DNA of 64,000 nucleotides, taken from assembly GCA_003415625.1 (NCBI GenBank), contig PYIU01000002.1:4402001-4466000 (forward strand). The letters are read 5' to 3'. Source of the DNA: Aquanectria penicillioides (taxonomy: Eukaryota; Ascomycota; Sordariomycetes; Hypocreales; Nectriaceae). The translations under genes and the position numbers were made by a program. The notes under the pieces were generated by a model. The model was given only the letters and a program-made list of their open reading frames with translations. It made no database searches and was not told the origin of the DNA. Shown one piece after another: positions 1 through 10,748 of this stretch. Each line of letters begins with the position of its first letter. Position 1 is the first letter of the stretch.

Positions 1-945
1 GCTTTGCTTCCTTCGAGAGCAAGTTGAGTAAATTTTTTTTCACGTGGTTGCCGCCGTCTGAGCGGAGTCGTTGTCATCGTCCACGGCACTCCCGCCCCGT
101 CAATTTCCTTTGGGTCATGTCTATGCCGGCATTCAAACTCAAATGGTACGGCTTCTACTCACGCGGCCCTCCTGCGTTGCAACCCAGCCTGCGCACGGTG
201 CTTTCAGCCTGCCCTTTAGATCAACACCTTCAAGTGAGAAAATTCCAAAGAGGACGCCGTGGCTAGCTGGTGAGATGGGTGTGACGGAAAGCGGCACACC
301 ATCAAGTTCATGGTGGGTTCCGTTTCAGGCCCAACGTGCATTCGTCTACGGAGGTCTACTCCGTGACGTACCGGACGTACCGTACATACCGTACGCACAT
401 ATCATTCATACACTAACACGGCATGCAATGCATTCAAACTCGGCTGTCCTTATAATGCACGCAGGGCAGCCCAGCAAGTCAAATTACACAACCACTTGTC
501 CTGCCAAGTCCCGACAGGGCATGGGGCATTCGCTTGGGTTGCTTGGGTTGGCCCTGGGTCAGCCCCCACAGCACTTTGACAGGGGCTCCGGCATCACACT
601 CTGTCACGCATAAGTCAACGGAGGTGCAGGAAGGGAGCGAAACTTCAAAATCATCAACCGCGTTTGCTAAACGATCAATCTCAGGCCTGTTTTCTCGTGA
701 GGCAGACTTTCATATGCAGACTCTGTTCCCGTAATCCTTGAGGTCCAATCTACTTTGAAAACACAAGCCACCGTAATAGTGGCCAAGAACTCCCGGCCCA
801 AATATTATGCGCGGGCCGCATCAACTGTCCCAACGCTCTGCACGGCGAAGTCGGACAATGAAGACATCGTGTGCTCCACCCCAGTAGCCGCATCCGCATT
901 CGGCGTGGCGTCGTCCTTGTAACGACCCTCCCCCGTTGCAGACTC
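1..945. other. intergenic, no supported gene
   Basis: Open frames of up to 180 codons exist on the plus strand, but none has a recognisable domain, a convincing start or exon structure. A cluster of CGTACC/GTACGG words lies around 365-400. I see no tRNA or repeat element. The last few hundred bases are probably the 3' flank of the TFIIB gene, which ends at 946 on the minus strand. Confidence 0.5.
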
Positions 946-1992
946 CTACACCTGCACCTGCGGGATGTTATCCATGCTCCCACCATCTTCGAGCCACTCC
1001 TTCTTGATCAGTTGCTCCCTTGCCGCAAACAGATGCTTGTATGCCGTCTTGACGGTACCGTCGCTGACGCCAGCTTGTTTCGCGATCGGCAGTGACGCAC
1101 GAGGTTCACCCACCAAGTGGCATGCCATGTAGATGCATGCTGCCGCAACAGACAGGGGTGATCGGCCAGCCAAGGCAGAGATGTCATTGGCCTGCTCGGC
1201 CAGGTCCCGGGAGATCTTGGAAATCTTCTGCTGGTTCTTAAAACCGAGCTGCGACACGTAACGACCGCACAGATCTTCGGCACCTACGGATGTGTTTTCG
1301 TAATTGGTGACTGTGTTGAGTCCAGTGGCACCCTCGCCCTCGGTATCCTGGAGCTTCTGAAGGAAACTTTGGAGCTGCTTGAACACACGACCGACTTCCT
1401 TCTTACTAACACTAGTGAGGTTGAAGATTTCGCGGAAGGTTCGAGGCACATTGTTCTGCCGGCAGGCGATGAAGATGCAGCCGGCAATGACAGCCTCCTG
1501 TGGCTTGCCCTTCATGAACTTGTGCTTATCGACCAGCTTGAAGATATGCTTGGCAGCGTTGGAGACGTTCTGCCCCATGTTGATAGCCTCGCACAAAGAC
1601 ACAATTTCTTTGTAAGCCTGCATGAGACCCTTCTGCGCTTTGTCCTGGTTCGTGTTGTTCTGAGTACGCGACAGGGCCTTGTGGGCCTTAGACTCGGAGA
1701 AGGCAACCGTGGTAGCGAGTTGCTGTCCCTCGACAAACTCGTCTTGGGGACCACCAACACGACTGGGATCATCACCTCCCTGGTCGTCATTGGCAAAGGT
1801 ACGCCATTCGGAACGGGTGTCAATGATTCGGGTACCAACCACGACACCGCAACTCTGGCACACCATGTCCCCGCTTGAAAACTCTTCCACCAGGTTCGGG
1901 GGGATTTCCTTGCAATCTGGGCAGCAGAGGATATTACTCAGGTCCTCTTGGAATGCCGTGCCATTGGCATCACCGCCGTTGGGCGGAATCAT
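946..1992 (-). CDS. SUA7: transcription initiation factor IIB (TFIIB)
   Basis: This gene encodes the general RNA polymerase II factor that bridges promoter-bound TBP and the polymerase and helps choose the start site; it acts in the nucleus. The 348-residue product has the N-terminal zinc ribbon (C24-x2-C27 and C45-x2-C48), then the B-reader motif DTRSEWRTF near residue 60. Two cyclin-fold repeats follow, with signatures such as AGCIFIACRQ and AAACIYMACH. The length matches yeast Sua7 (345). No intron is visible. The start at 1992 is well supported: the minus strand has no other ATG for about 790 nt upstream. The frame nevertheless stays free of stops for about 71 codons before that ATG, which I take as 5' leader. 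The gene diverges from TRP4. Confidence 0.95.
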   Translation of the reverse strand: MIPPNGGDANGTAFQEDLSNILCCPDCKEIPPNLVEEFSSGDMVCQSCGVVVGTRIIDTRSEWRTFANDDQGGDDPSRVGGPQDEFVEGQQLATTVAFSESKAHKALSRTQNNTNQDKAQKGLMQAYKEIVSLCEAINMGQNVSNAAKHIFKLVDKHKFMKGKPQEAVIAGCIFIACRQNNVPRTFREIFNLTSVSKKEVGRVFKQLQSFLQKLQDTEGEGATGLNTVTNYENTSVGAEDLCGRYVSQLGFKNQQKISKISRDLAEQANDISALAGRSPLSVAAACIYMACHLVGEPRASLPIAKQAGVSDGTVKTAYKHLFAAREQLIKKEWLEDGGSMDNIPQVQV

Positions 1993-2792
1993 CTTGGGCT
2001 GATACGGTCTCGGCGTGTAGATGTTGGTGACTTCGTTGAAGACCTTTCGGGCTTGCTTCTGTTCCTTTCTTCGCCTTCGCAGCTGTTGCCTCTTCTTTTC
2101 GACTGTTACCCTCGCGGCTGAATAGATGGGTCGTTTAGACTCTTGGATCCAGAGGCGGTCGTTGACAAACTGAACGAAAAGTGGCGAATGCAGCTTGGCG
2201 GCCTACGGTGCTGAGAGGGAAGTGAACGCCGAGTGAGAAGGCGTCCGATCTAGGGAGGAAAGAGATCTTTTTGTCTGGAACGGGTTGCTTTTCAGCTAGA
2301 TTCGACGCAGGATCTGCTTTGCTATGTGTAGAACGAGTGCAGGCGTTCCTCTTACGGAACTATTCGCTGAGCGCGCTGCCTTGTGGAGTAGAAGGATAAG
2401 GTCCCAGGGAAGACAGCGGCTGCTCGCTTGATGTTTTTGTTTACGGGAGAGACTAAGTCGCTCTGCCCAGGTATGCGTTCGGAGAAAGGAGAACAGAAAA
2501 ACTAGGGAGCGGAAACTCTGCCAGCCGACTGTTCTGAACCAGTAAAGGCGTCTGTGTTCTCGGGAACCTCAGATCAACGAAGAGTCGGCTCGAAGTGGTC
2601 GTCGCGATCGCTTGGAAAAGTGACCGGCAGCTTCTTGGCGATGGAAAAGCGAGTGCGGACCGACTTCAGACGGCTAGAGCGTGCGGCAGAGGAGGTTGTT
2701 GAGGATAGAAATGAATGTCGGTGGAGTGAGACTGAGGCGGATGCTTTGTGCCTTGAAAATGCGGAGGAAGCCTAGCGAACCTTTCCATCTCC

Positions 2793-2799
2793 TGACTCA
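2793..2799 (+). promoter_or_regulatory. CPC1/Gcn4-type site (TGACTCA)
   Basis: This is a perfect match to the bZIP site bound by Gcn4/CPC1/CpcA. It lies about 315 bp upstream of the TRP4 start codon. Tryptophan genes are classic targets of cross-pathway control, so the site fits its neighbour. Function is inferred, not shown. Confidence 0.5.
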
Positions 2800-2956
2800 G
2801 CAACAGTCAGTGGCTGACATGCGCCACAATGGCTTTACACTTACGTGCCTGCCTGGCCAAACATGGCCAACGGTGATGCTGGGCGCAGGTCAGCCAATCA
2901 GACAAAAGACCTTGGCCACTCCGCACTTTGGTACGTACCCCCAACCAGCAAGTCGC

Positions 2957-2963
2957 TGAGTCA
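2957..2963 (+). promoter_or_regulatory. CPC1/Gcn4-type site (TGAGTCA)
   Basis: This is the second perfect TGASTCA word, about 150 bp upstream of the TRP4 start and within normal promoter range. Together with the site at 2793 it suggests induction of TRP4 under amino-acid starvation. Confidence 0.55.
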
Positions 2964-3112
2964 ATAGAATCTGAATATCATCAAACCATAAACTATCAAC
3001 GGTGAAGCCCTATTTTTTTGTTCTGCAGGTTGCTTCGTCCTTCACTCTTGAGGCATAGTGCGATAGATATAACCCTTGGTTCGTTACGCCACCTTTGGTT
3101 TCCTTTGCGATC

Positions 3113-4407
3113 ATGGCATCCCAAGCCCAAGATAATGGGCAGGCTGCCCTCACACCTATCGACATAAAGCCTCTCCTCACCAAGTTGTGGCCTAATAGCA
3201 ATGAAGTCACGCCCACAGAGATTGCCGAAGCGATTTCGCATTTCTTCACCAATCAGGTGACTGAGGCCCAGACTGCTTCATTGCTCATGTCTCTCCATTT
3301 CACTCGGATGGATTTTCGCGCCGATGTCCTAGCTGAGAGTGCCCGTGTCATGAGAGAAGCAGCAGCACCTATCCCTACCAAGGAGCTTCTCGAGGTCATT
3401 GCACGACGTGGAAGAAAAGAGGGAGGCTACAATGGTGGATTGGTACGTTTTCAAATCATTCTCTACTCCAGTGCCACCACTCCGGCTAACATCAACAGTG
3501 TGATATCGTTGGAACTGGTGGTGACTCACACAACACTTTCAACATCAGCACTACATCATCTATTCTTGCTTCGGCATTGCTACTAGTATCCAAGCATGGA
3601 AACAGGTCTAGCACCTCCAAGTCAGGTAGCGCTGACTTGGTTAACAACATGAAGCCTCGTCCTCCGATCATCAGTGCCATTCGTCCAGACACGTTGGTCA
3701 AGGCTTACTCGGCCACAAACTACACCTTCTTGTTCGCTCCTGTCTTCCACACCGGAATGCGCTATGTCGCACCCATCCGAAAACAGCTACCCTGGAGGAC
3801 TATTTTCAACAACTTGGGTCCATTGGCCAACCCCGTTGAGGATGTTCTTGAAGCCCGAGTCATCGGTGTTGCTAGGAAGGACCTTGGTCCTGCCTTTGCT
3901 GAGGCGTTGAGAATTGCCGGCTGCAAGAAGGCCATGATTATTTGTGGTGAGGAGGAGCTCGATGAGGTCAGCTGCGCCGGCCGAACATTGGTTTGGATGC
4001 TCAAGGAGAAGACTCCTAGTGGCGAGGTCGAAGTCGAGCACTTCACAGTGCACCCCAGCGATTTCGGTGTTAGCACCCACCCCCTAGATACTGTGTCGCC
4101 CGGGAAGGAGCCGGCTGAAAATGCCGAGATTCTTTCTCGCATCCTACACAATGAGCTTCCCGATGATGATCCCATTCTTGAGTTTGTCCTCATCAACACG
4201 GCCGCGCTACTGGTTGTGTCTGGCATCTGTGAAGCCGACACCAGCAACATGGGCCCTGGAGACGACGGCAACGTCATCGTCGAGCGCGGCCCCGGCGGCC
4301 AGCGCTGGAAGGAGGGAGTCCGCAGGGCTCGCTGGGCCCTCAACAGCGGTGAGGCCTGGAAGCAGTGGGAGGCCTTCGTTGAGGTCACGAACGAAATTGG
4401 CGCCTAA
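3113..4407 (+). CDS. TRP4: anthranilate phosphoribosyltransferase
   Basis: The enzyme transfers the phosphoribosyl group of PRPP to anthranilate, the second step from chorismate to tryptophan, in the cytosol. Two exons, 3113-3442 and 3499-4407, encode 412 residues. The intron (GTACGT...CAACAG) lies just before the glycine-rich PRPP-binding loop CDIVGTGGDSHNTFN, at about residues 111-125. The anthranilate/PRPP motif KHGNRSSTSKSGSADL follows, then HTGMRYVAPIRKQLPWRTIFNNLGP as split elements typical of the family. The C-terminal half has the usual NTAALLVVSG segment. The length is close to yeast Trp4 (380) with a slightly longer N-terminus. I chose the ATG in a good context at 3113; the frame extends only a few codons upstream without another ATG. 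Two CPC1-type sites precede it. Confidence 0.96.
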
Positions 4408-4639
4408 TTACGGTGCCATGGGCTGTGCCATGATGGAAAAGTTATTCATGAATTCAAAAAAAAAATCTGTGGACCTTCTTTCACCTGATTATGCGCCCAG
4501 ATCTGCGTTTAACGCCTTGATGATATCCCCCGCATCCATTCATACCCCATGTGATCATTACCAATTATCAAACTCCGCAAACGACCAGGCAGGAAATAAA
4601 AACAATGATTGTAGTGTATCTAAGTGTCATGAAGCATTC

Positions 4640-4982
4640 TCATCCATGAGTGGACGCCCTTCCCACGCCTCGTGATCCAGACCCAAAAGTGGCTCTGGAC
4701 GACGGTGGGAGAGGCTTTCGTTGAATCGTAGGGAAAGTATTTTGTCGAATGGCCGGGCTGGCCTCAGAAGAAGTGGTAGGCGTGAGTGATATTGGAGTCG
4801 TTGGTGTAAGTGACAAAGGAGATATGGGGTCGGTGCTGGCACTCCCTACAGAGCGATCGATGCCCGGGTGCCTTCGAATCAAAACAGAGCGGTTACGCTG
4901 CAGATCAGCTTCGTATGCCTTCCAGTCGCTCTTTAAGGTGGCCGAGTTGGGTTCGCTGTCGAGCTCGTCCTCGTCCTCATCG

Positions 4983-5013
<31 letters not shown>

Positions 5014-5251
5014 CCATGGGTCCTTTCCCCTTGCCAGTTTCATTGGTTGTGCGCGACGATGCACGGCTGGCTAGTGATTTTCGAATCATGATTTGTCGCT
5101 GGATGTCCTCTTCTTCGACCTTGTCGAGGTCGGACATTTTTCGTTTCTTTGCGTTTTTTCCCTTGTTCCTAAAAGTCATGAAGGACTTGGGGTCCTGGAC
5201 TGGTCGATCCTTCTTGACCAGGCAGGAGACCAGAAATGCCAGAATAGCCAT
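4640..5251 (-). CDS. hypothetical protein, N-terminal hydrophobic segment and Asp-rich tract
   Basis: I do not recognise the family. The 203-residue frame opens with a short hydrophobic stretch (AILAFLVSCLV) followed by KK, consistent with a signal anchor. A basic region (NKGKNAKKRK) follows, then a run of about 11 Asp from a GAT microsatellite, and a Ser/Thr/Pro-rich tail with the near-repeat SLTPTTPISLTPTT. The start at 5251 is the first good ATG. The frame upstream is closed by a TGA at 5281-5279 but reads VGTFVIAA between the stop and the ATG, which would extend the membrane helix. An upstream exon joined at the acceptor-like TTGCAG just before the ATG therefore remains possible. It converges with TRP4 across about 230 bp. 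Confidence 0.55.
4972..5015. repeat. trinucleotide microsatellite (ATC/GAT) inside the coding region
   Basis: This run of ATC/GTC-type triplets on the plus strand reads GAT/GAC on the coding strand and encodes the Asp tract of the hypothetical protein. Being in frame, copy-number change would lengthen or shorten the acidic tract without breaking the gene. Confidence 0.8.
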
Positions 5252-7047
5252 GGCTGCAATAACGAACGTGCCGACAGTTCAAACTTCAAAGACATCTAGA
5301 TGTTCAGGGAAACGGCGAGCCCCGACTGCATGGGCAGTGGGTGGTGGTTGGCGGGATAATAAGGACCCAAGAAGAGCAGGCGACGAGTGGGGATATATGG
5401 AAAAAAGCACAGCCTTGTCTCCCAGGACAAACTCCTGGATCCTGGACAGATGGGGAAAGGCTTCCAACGGCAGACAGCCACGCAATGCCACGTAATCAGA
5501 CTTATTGTTAAGCCATATAGGTCTGTCCTACAAATGTTTTCAACGGCGTGGGCCGGGCGCCCAAAAACTCAGGCACTAGAGGGAGCGAGTGCTATAATTG
5601 GGATTCCGCCCAGCCAAAAGTGCGTAACATCAGCCGTGGTGATGGGTCGGTGTGACCACGAGGGCTGTCAGATAGGTCAGGGAAGAAACGCATCCGGAAT
5701 CCTGCCAAAAGCCATTGATGCGCCCGGGGGCAGTGATTTGGGGTCCGCGGGCGGGGGGATGCTTGCACGTTGTCATGCAGGACATCTATCAGTGTCTGCT
5801 CAGCGATCACTTTATGGTTTGCGCTCTCACTCTGGTAAGGCGATGAGTAGGGAATAATCATCAGATGAATGCCGGAGACGGAATGAGATTTAATGACGTT
5901 ACGCAAGATGGGCAATGAGGGATGAAATCAAATCAGTAAACAGTGTTGCGGTATACCGGTACTTCATTCCAGAGTGCAAGAGTGGAATGGTGGTGTGAAC
6001 GCGGATCAACTGCACTATGGTATGTGCATGACCATCCTTCGACTCTGTGCTCTGTGCTCTGTGCTCTGTGTCGCTGAACAGGCAAGAAAAAGCAACCAAA
6101 TGTGTGCTAGCAATGCCGGCAGCAGACAGCTCAGCCGCAATACGAGCTAAGGGAGGCTATGCCAGCGCCCCAAGAGGGTCGCGGGGGGAGGGATCCAGCC
6201 ATTCACCCCCCAGAAAAAGCGTTTCAGGGCCGCGAGGAGGGACTGGGATGGCAGCCATGGGGCGCTGTGTGGCGCTGCACAGCCAACGACATGGTTCGCC
6301 CAGGAACTGCTCCTCCGCCAGACAATGGAGGCGTCCAGCTGGATACCTCCCAATGTTGCCTATCATCTATCACACCAGTGCGTTGGAAGAGAAGAAAAGC
6401 TGGAACAAGGAAGCAATCGCAAAAAGGAAGCAGTCCGGGGATGCGTTCCTTCTTTTAACCTAATTGCTCCTATGCAAGGGTGACGCTCCCGCCAGTTCCG
6501 GTTTGGTAGAGCTGGCCACCGCTTTGTTTTCCCAAGCGGGATATCGCAGCGTGGCTGTACGGCGTCGTCGCATCTTCGCCACTTGATTGACTGAACTTGG
6601 GAGCGCAATGACCACGCCACTGCGATTTGGGTCGAGCTGAGAGACGTTCGGCGCCCGCAACGCAGGCGCCGGTCAAATGTGCACGCTGAGGACGGCCTCC
6701 CGGTTGAGATGCCGGCCCGTCGCGGATACTTGACAAAACATCAATCCAGAGACGCTGCTATCAACTGGGCTCGGTTCCGAGGAGGCAAGGCATAGCGATA
6801 TGGGCATCGGAACCGACTCCAGATTGACCAGGCGGAGGCATCGGCCGGCAGCGGCGCGACGGTGATTGGCCAGGCCGCGGGGTTTGGCGTTGGGGGCATA
6901 CCGAGGTGCACCGAAGCTGTCCGCCCGGTCCTAGCCGCCGACACAACACCAGCCCCGATCGCCGGTCTTAAGAAACCAGCTTCCATATCTTCTGTCATTT
7001 TGTCAGGTTGCACCGCCCTGGCACCGCCGTGGGCCAATTCTTGAGAT
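5252..7047. other. intergenic, 1.8 kb, with a 7-nt tandem repeat
   Basis: No supported gene is seen. Four tandem copies of CTCTGTG occupy about 6043-6070. An A/T-rich ATATAT word near 5392 sits about 140 bp upstream of the minus-strand gene at 5251 and could be a core promoter element. Open frames here are short and lack protein character. Confidence 0.5.
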
Positions 7048-8593
7048 ATGAGCCTGTCTGTTGTTGTTGCCAGATCCTTGAGAGCGCAGCCTGCCAATGG
7101 CTGGGCTCGTGCACTGAATGGTGTGCGTCGATACTCGAGCGCTGTGGGCACAGGTCTGCCGCTCGAAGGGATCCGTGTGCTGGACATGACGCGAGTTTTG
7201 GCTGGTGTAAGTCTGCGCAGAAAGTGAACTTTGACCGAGTACTGGGACTTACAAAAATAGCCATACTGCACACAAATTCTGGGAGATCTGGGGTAAGCAT
7301 TTGCGTGATACAGCCCGGTTCCTCATTATGCTAATATGCCTTGTCCCTTAGCGCTGAGGTTATCAAAATCGAGCACCCTACCCGTGGTGATGATACCAGA
7401 GCCTGGGGTCCCCCATATGCCCAGTACAAGGCTGACTCGTCGTCCACTGGCCCTGGTGAATCTGCCTATTTCCTGGGAGTATGTCCCATAACTCCCTCAT
7501 CCTTAGCCCAGGAACCGTAGTCTGACATTGATTCTAGGCAAATCGCAACAAGAAGTCCCTAGGACTGTCGTTCCAGCATAAGGAAGGTGTCAATATCCTC
7601 CATAAGCTTGCAGCAAAATGTGACGTCCTGGTGGAGAACTATCTCCCTGGCTCGCTCAAGAAGTACGACATGGACTATGAGACGCTCCGCAAAATCAACC
7701 CAGGATTAATCTACGCATCCATCACTGGATATGGTCAAACAGGGCCTTATTCCAACCGGGCTGGATACGATGTCATGGTAGAAGCCGAGTTCGGTCTCAT
7801 GCATATCACGGCGAACGGGATGGCCCCCCCGTCAAAGTCGGCGTGGCCGTCACTGACTTGACCACCGGTCTTTATACTAGCAACAGCATCATGGCTGCAC
7901 TCCTGGGACGAGCAAAAACTGGCAAAGGCCAACATATTGACGTAGCTTTAAGCGACTGCCAAACAGCAACGTTGGCCAACATCGCCAGCAGCTGTCTAAT
8001 CAGCGGCAAGAAGGATTCGGGCCGATGGGGCACCGCGCATCGTAGGTACCAGAACCAACCTGCATATGCGCCGCTAACACATTGAAGCGTCTATTGTCCC
8101 ATATAAGTCGTTTCAGACAAAAGATGGCGATATTCTCTTTGGCGGTGGCAACGACCGCTTGTTTGGAGTTCTATCTGATGGTATCGGTCAATCTCAGTGG
8201 AAGGATGACCCACGATATAAGACCAACGCAGACCGAGTCGCCAACCGCAAAGAACTAGAATCCAAGATTGAGGAGATCACTAAGCAAAAGACAACCCAAG
8301 AGTGGCTAGATATCTTCGAGGGCAGAGGGATGCCGTATGCCGCTGTCAATGATGTTCAGGGAACCCTGAACCATGAGCACACGAAAGCTCGCAACATGGT
8401 GGTAGAGATTGAGCACGAAACATGCGGCCCTATCAAGCTTGTGAACACTCCCATCAAGATGTCTGAGAGTCAACCTACGATCCGTAGTGCGCCTCCGACT
8501 TTGGGTAAGCACACGGATGAGGTGCTTCAAGAGCATTTGGGACTCAGCGCATCAGAGGTTTCCAGATTAAAGGACACCGGTGCGATTGCATGA
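7048..8593 (+). CDS. class III (CaiB/BaiF) CoA-transferase, probably mitochondrial; reading frame broken
   Basis: The product resembles SUGCT-type succinyl-CoA:dicarboxylate CoA-transferases. Five exons fit: 7048-7206, 7261-7292, 7352-7478, 7538-8041 and 8088-8593, with introns of 46-59 nt. The N-terminus ([14 protein letters not shown]) is Arg/Ser/Ala-rich and acid-free, like a mitochondrial presequence. Family landmarks are [35 protein letters not shown] and [13 protein letters not shown], which carries the expected catalytic Asp. Soon after that Asp, around 7808-7830, the frame shifts: codons before it are in one frame, and [16 protein letters not shown] after it needs one extra base. With that base restored in principle, exon lengths give about 442 residues, as expected. 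A seven-C run at 7824-7830 makes an assembly error a candidate, but true pseudogenisation is not excluded. Confidence 0.85.
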
Positions 8594-8824
8594 AATACTT
8601 GTGATGAAGCCTAGAATTTAATTAGTCAAAACAAATGATTCAATGTAAGAATGCAAGGTGCAGCGTCCAGACTGCTTATACCGAGAATGCGAATGGTCAC
8701 GTGACAAGGTGCCCCAGCCGCCTCGATATCACAATGCGCAAGGTACCGACTGCGTCTAGCTGCCGCAACTCACATCATCAACCACGCCTGGATTCGGATT
8801 TCTCGCAGTACTCGCGGGCGTTGT

Positions 8825-10353
8825 ATGAAAAGTTTCAAAATTATCCTCATACCAGTTGATGCACGCTTCCCATCTTGTCGACTAGCGCATTGCCCATTCC
8901 AAACCCTTGGGGTTGATCTTGTTGAACAGCCCCAAATTAGATCATCTCACGTTACTCAAGGCGGAGCTGGTGAATCAAAATCCGGAAATGGCCAGCATAA
9001 CAGTAGGAAATGCGCACTTGGGGGGACAGAAGCTATTTCACGCGATGGAGGAACCGAAAATCAAGCAATGCAGAGATCAAACCCTCCAGCTTCAACAGCG
9101 CCAAAATTAATGTCATACGTCTCGCAGTTCAAAGAGACCACTCCATTGATCCTAGATCGAATGAAGAACAATGCACCCAAGGTCAATTCAAGATTGGTGG
9201 GCGACTCCATTACGGTCTCACAGCTCAAAAGCAATGGCACCGGTAGTTCCAGGCCACGAGCAGCTCAGAGCTTGGATGACACTCTCGTATTGCCAATCCA
9301 AGCACCCCGGCCGGTTCATCAGACTGTTCCGATGTTAGCCAGCTCAAGTTCAGACACATCAGATTCCCTAAACGCCGGCGTGAAGAGGAAACGAGACTTG
9401 CCTGCCGAAAAACTGGATTTGACACAGAGCACGATCGCCTTTCCATGGGTTGACCTACCCAAGCACGCGTCTCACGGCCATCCTCGACCCAGTGAACAAA
9501 CACCAAATTGTTCCAAGTGTGAGGGGCAATCTCAGACTCCCGACGATGCCATAATTACATGCAAACGCTGCCTCAGTTCTTGGCATCAACAATGTCATTT
9601 TCCAACAATCACAGACACAGTGGAGTTTACCTGTGTGGCATGCGTGGCGGAACAGGAAGAAACTACAAGGCTTAAAGGAAAGGTAAATTTTCAAAGACGA
9701 GACGAGGTCGAAAGGTTGCGTCGGAAGCGGCTCGCTGCTCTTCCGCGTGGTATTATACCTGCAAAACCTGAACTCGTCGGGTTTGGTGCAGGTCGTGCCC
9801 CAAACTCTTCAGTTAGTAATCCACATCCGATGCAGCGCATTCTCAACTAATCCCATCATAGCGGACGGAATACTTTTCCAGCAAGAACAAAACAGATCTT
9901 CTCAATATACTCTCCCTTTGCGACCAGCTGAAGCCCCAGCTTCTTGCAGATATTCTTGTTTCAGTCTCCAAGAAGCACACTGACCTGCCCATATTTGATT
10001 CCCCGGATTGGGAGCCTCAATTGCCCAGCAACCAGCGTCCAGTGAAAGGACCGTCAGCAGATCGGCCGCGACACGGTCATACGGTCGTGAACGGCAAAGC
10101 AAAAGTAAAAGCCAGAGCGACAAAGAAGATACTGAAACGTACGCGGGTCATCGAAGTAGTTACGGACGTACCTGGAGTGGACGATGATGTGCTGCCCCCA
10201 ACTTGGGCCAAAGCTGACGAGGGGATGTATGCTAAGTTGGTGCCGGATACGGAGGATAAGTCGTTTCTTATGGATGAGAATGATGAGGAATCATTCAGCC
10301 ATTTTCTCGTGGACAGCTTGGGCAAACAAATCGTTGACGTGATTGGGGGTTAA
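8825..10353 (+). CDS. PHD-finger protein
   Basis: Two exons fit, 8825-9811 and 9862-10353, joined by a 50-nt intron (GTTAGT...CATAG with a CTAAT-like branch). The central region has a C4HC3 PHD finger: CSKC, then ITCKRC, SWHQQCH and FTCVAC. PHD fingers usually read histone H3 tail marks, so a nuclear chromatin role is likely. The finger is followed by basic KRLAALPRG. The second exon is helical (NKTDLLNILSLCDQL) and then basic and acidic low complexity. The start is uncertain. ATG 8825 is the first in frame, but residues before ATG 9068 look poorly protein-like, so 9068 is a good alternative. I cannot assign it to a named complex. Confidence 0.75.
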
Positions 10354-10748
10354 ATTTTAACAGAACAGATGCCTCATGTATCGTTTAGGGCTTTCATAGC
10401 CAACCCCCCCCCCCCCCCGTTTTTTGATATTTTAAGTTCGTCAATTTGAGCGCAGGGAGTTCCAATGGGGTACAAGGGGGGATCTAACATCACGGGCAAC
10501 TCTTTGAGGTCATCAATCACAAGCATACACTAAAACAGCTGCAATTGCAAAACGAATACTCTGGGATTCATTTACATAAGATCATTGAGAGATTACCGAC
10601 ATACGATGATAAGGACCGACATTAGGCAGCTCAGCCACCAGAAACATTTCCTCCGCTAATAAGAACACATGACTTCTTCCAGAAGTTTTTATAGAGCAGT
10701 ATTTTTTTATCAACAGCTCAAGAGGTGTTGTAATGAATAGAGCAGCGC
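10354..10748. other. intergenic between convergent genes
   Basis: This short gap holds the 3' ends of the PHD gene and of the secreted-protein gene. The only notable feature is a run of about 15 C at 10404-10418. No gene is seen. Confidence 0.6.

Larger units (their letters stand above)
1993..3112. promoter_or_regulatory. shared divergent promoter region of TFIIB and TRP4
   Basis: This 1.1 kb gap separates the minus-strand TFIIB start from the plus-strand TRP4 start, so it must carry both promoters and leaders. It holds two perfect CPC1/Gcn4-type TGASTCA sites nearer TRP4. Short open frames at 2554-2959 have no protein-like features. No clear TATA box is seen close to either start. Confidence 0.55.

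Noticed and set aside
95..120. Sequence resembling the universal small-subunit rRNA word CCGTCAATTCCTTT
   Set aside because: The match is imperfect and no flanking rRNA conservation is present, so it is chance.
4749..5495. 248-codon plus-strand frame with a poly-Ser run
   Set aside because: The Ser run is the complement of the GAT repeat of the minus-strand gene; no other protein feature.
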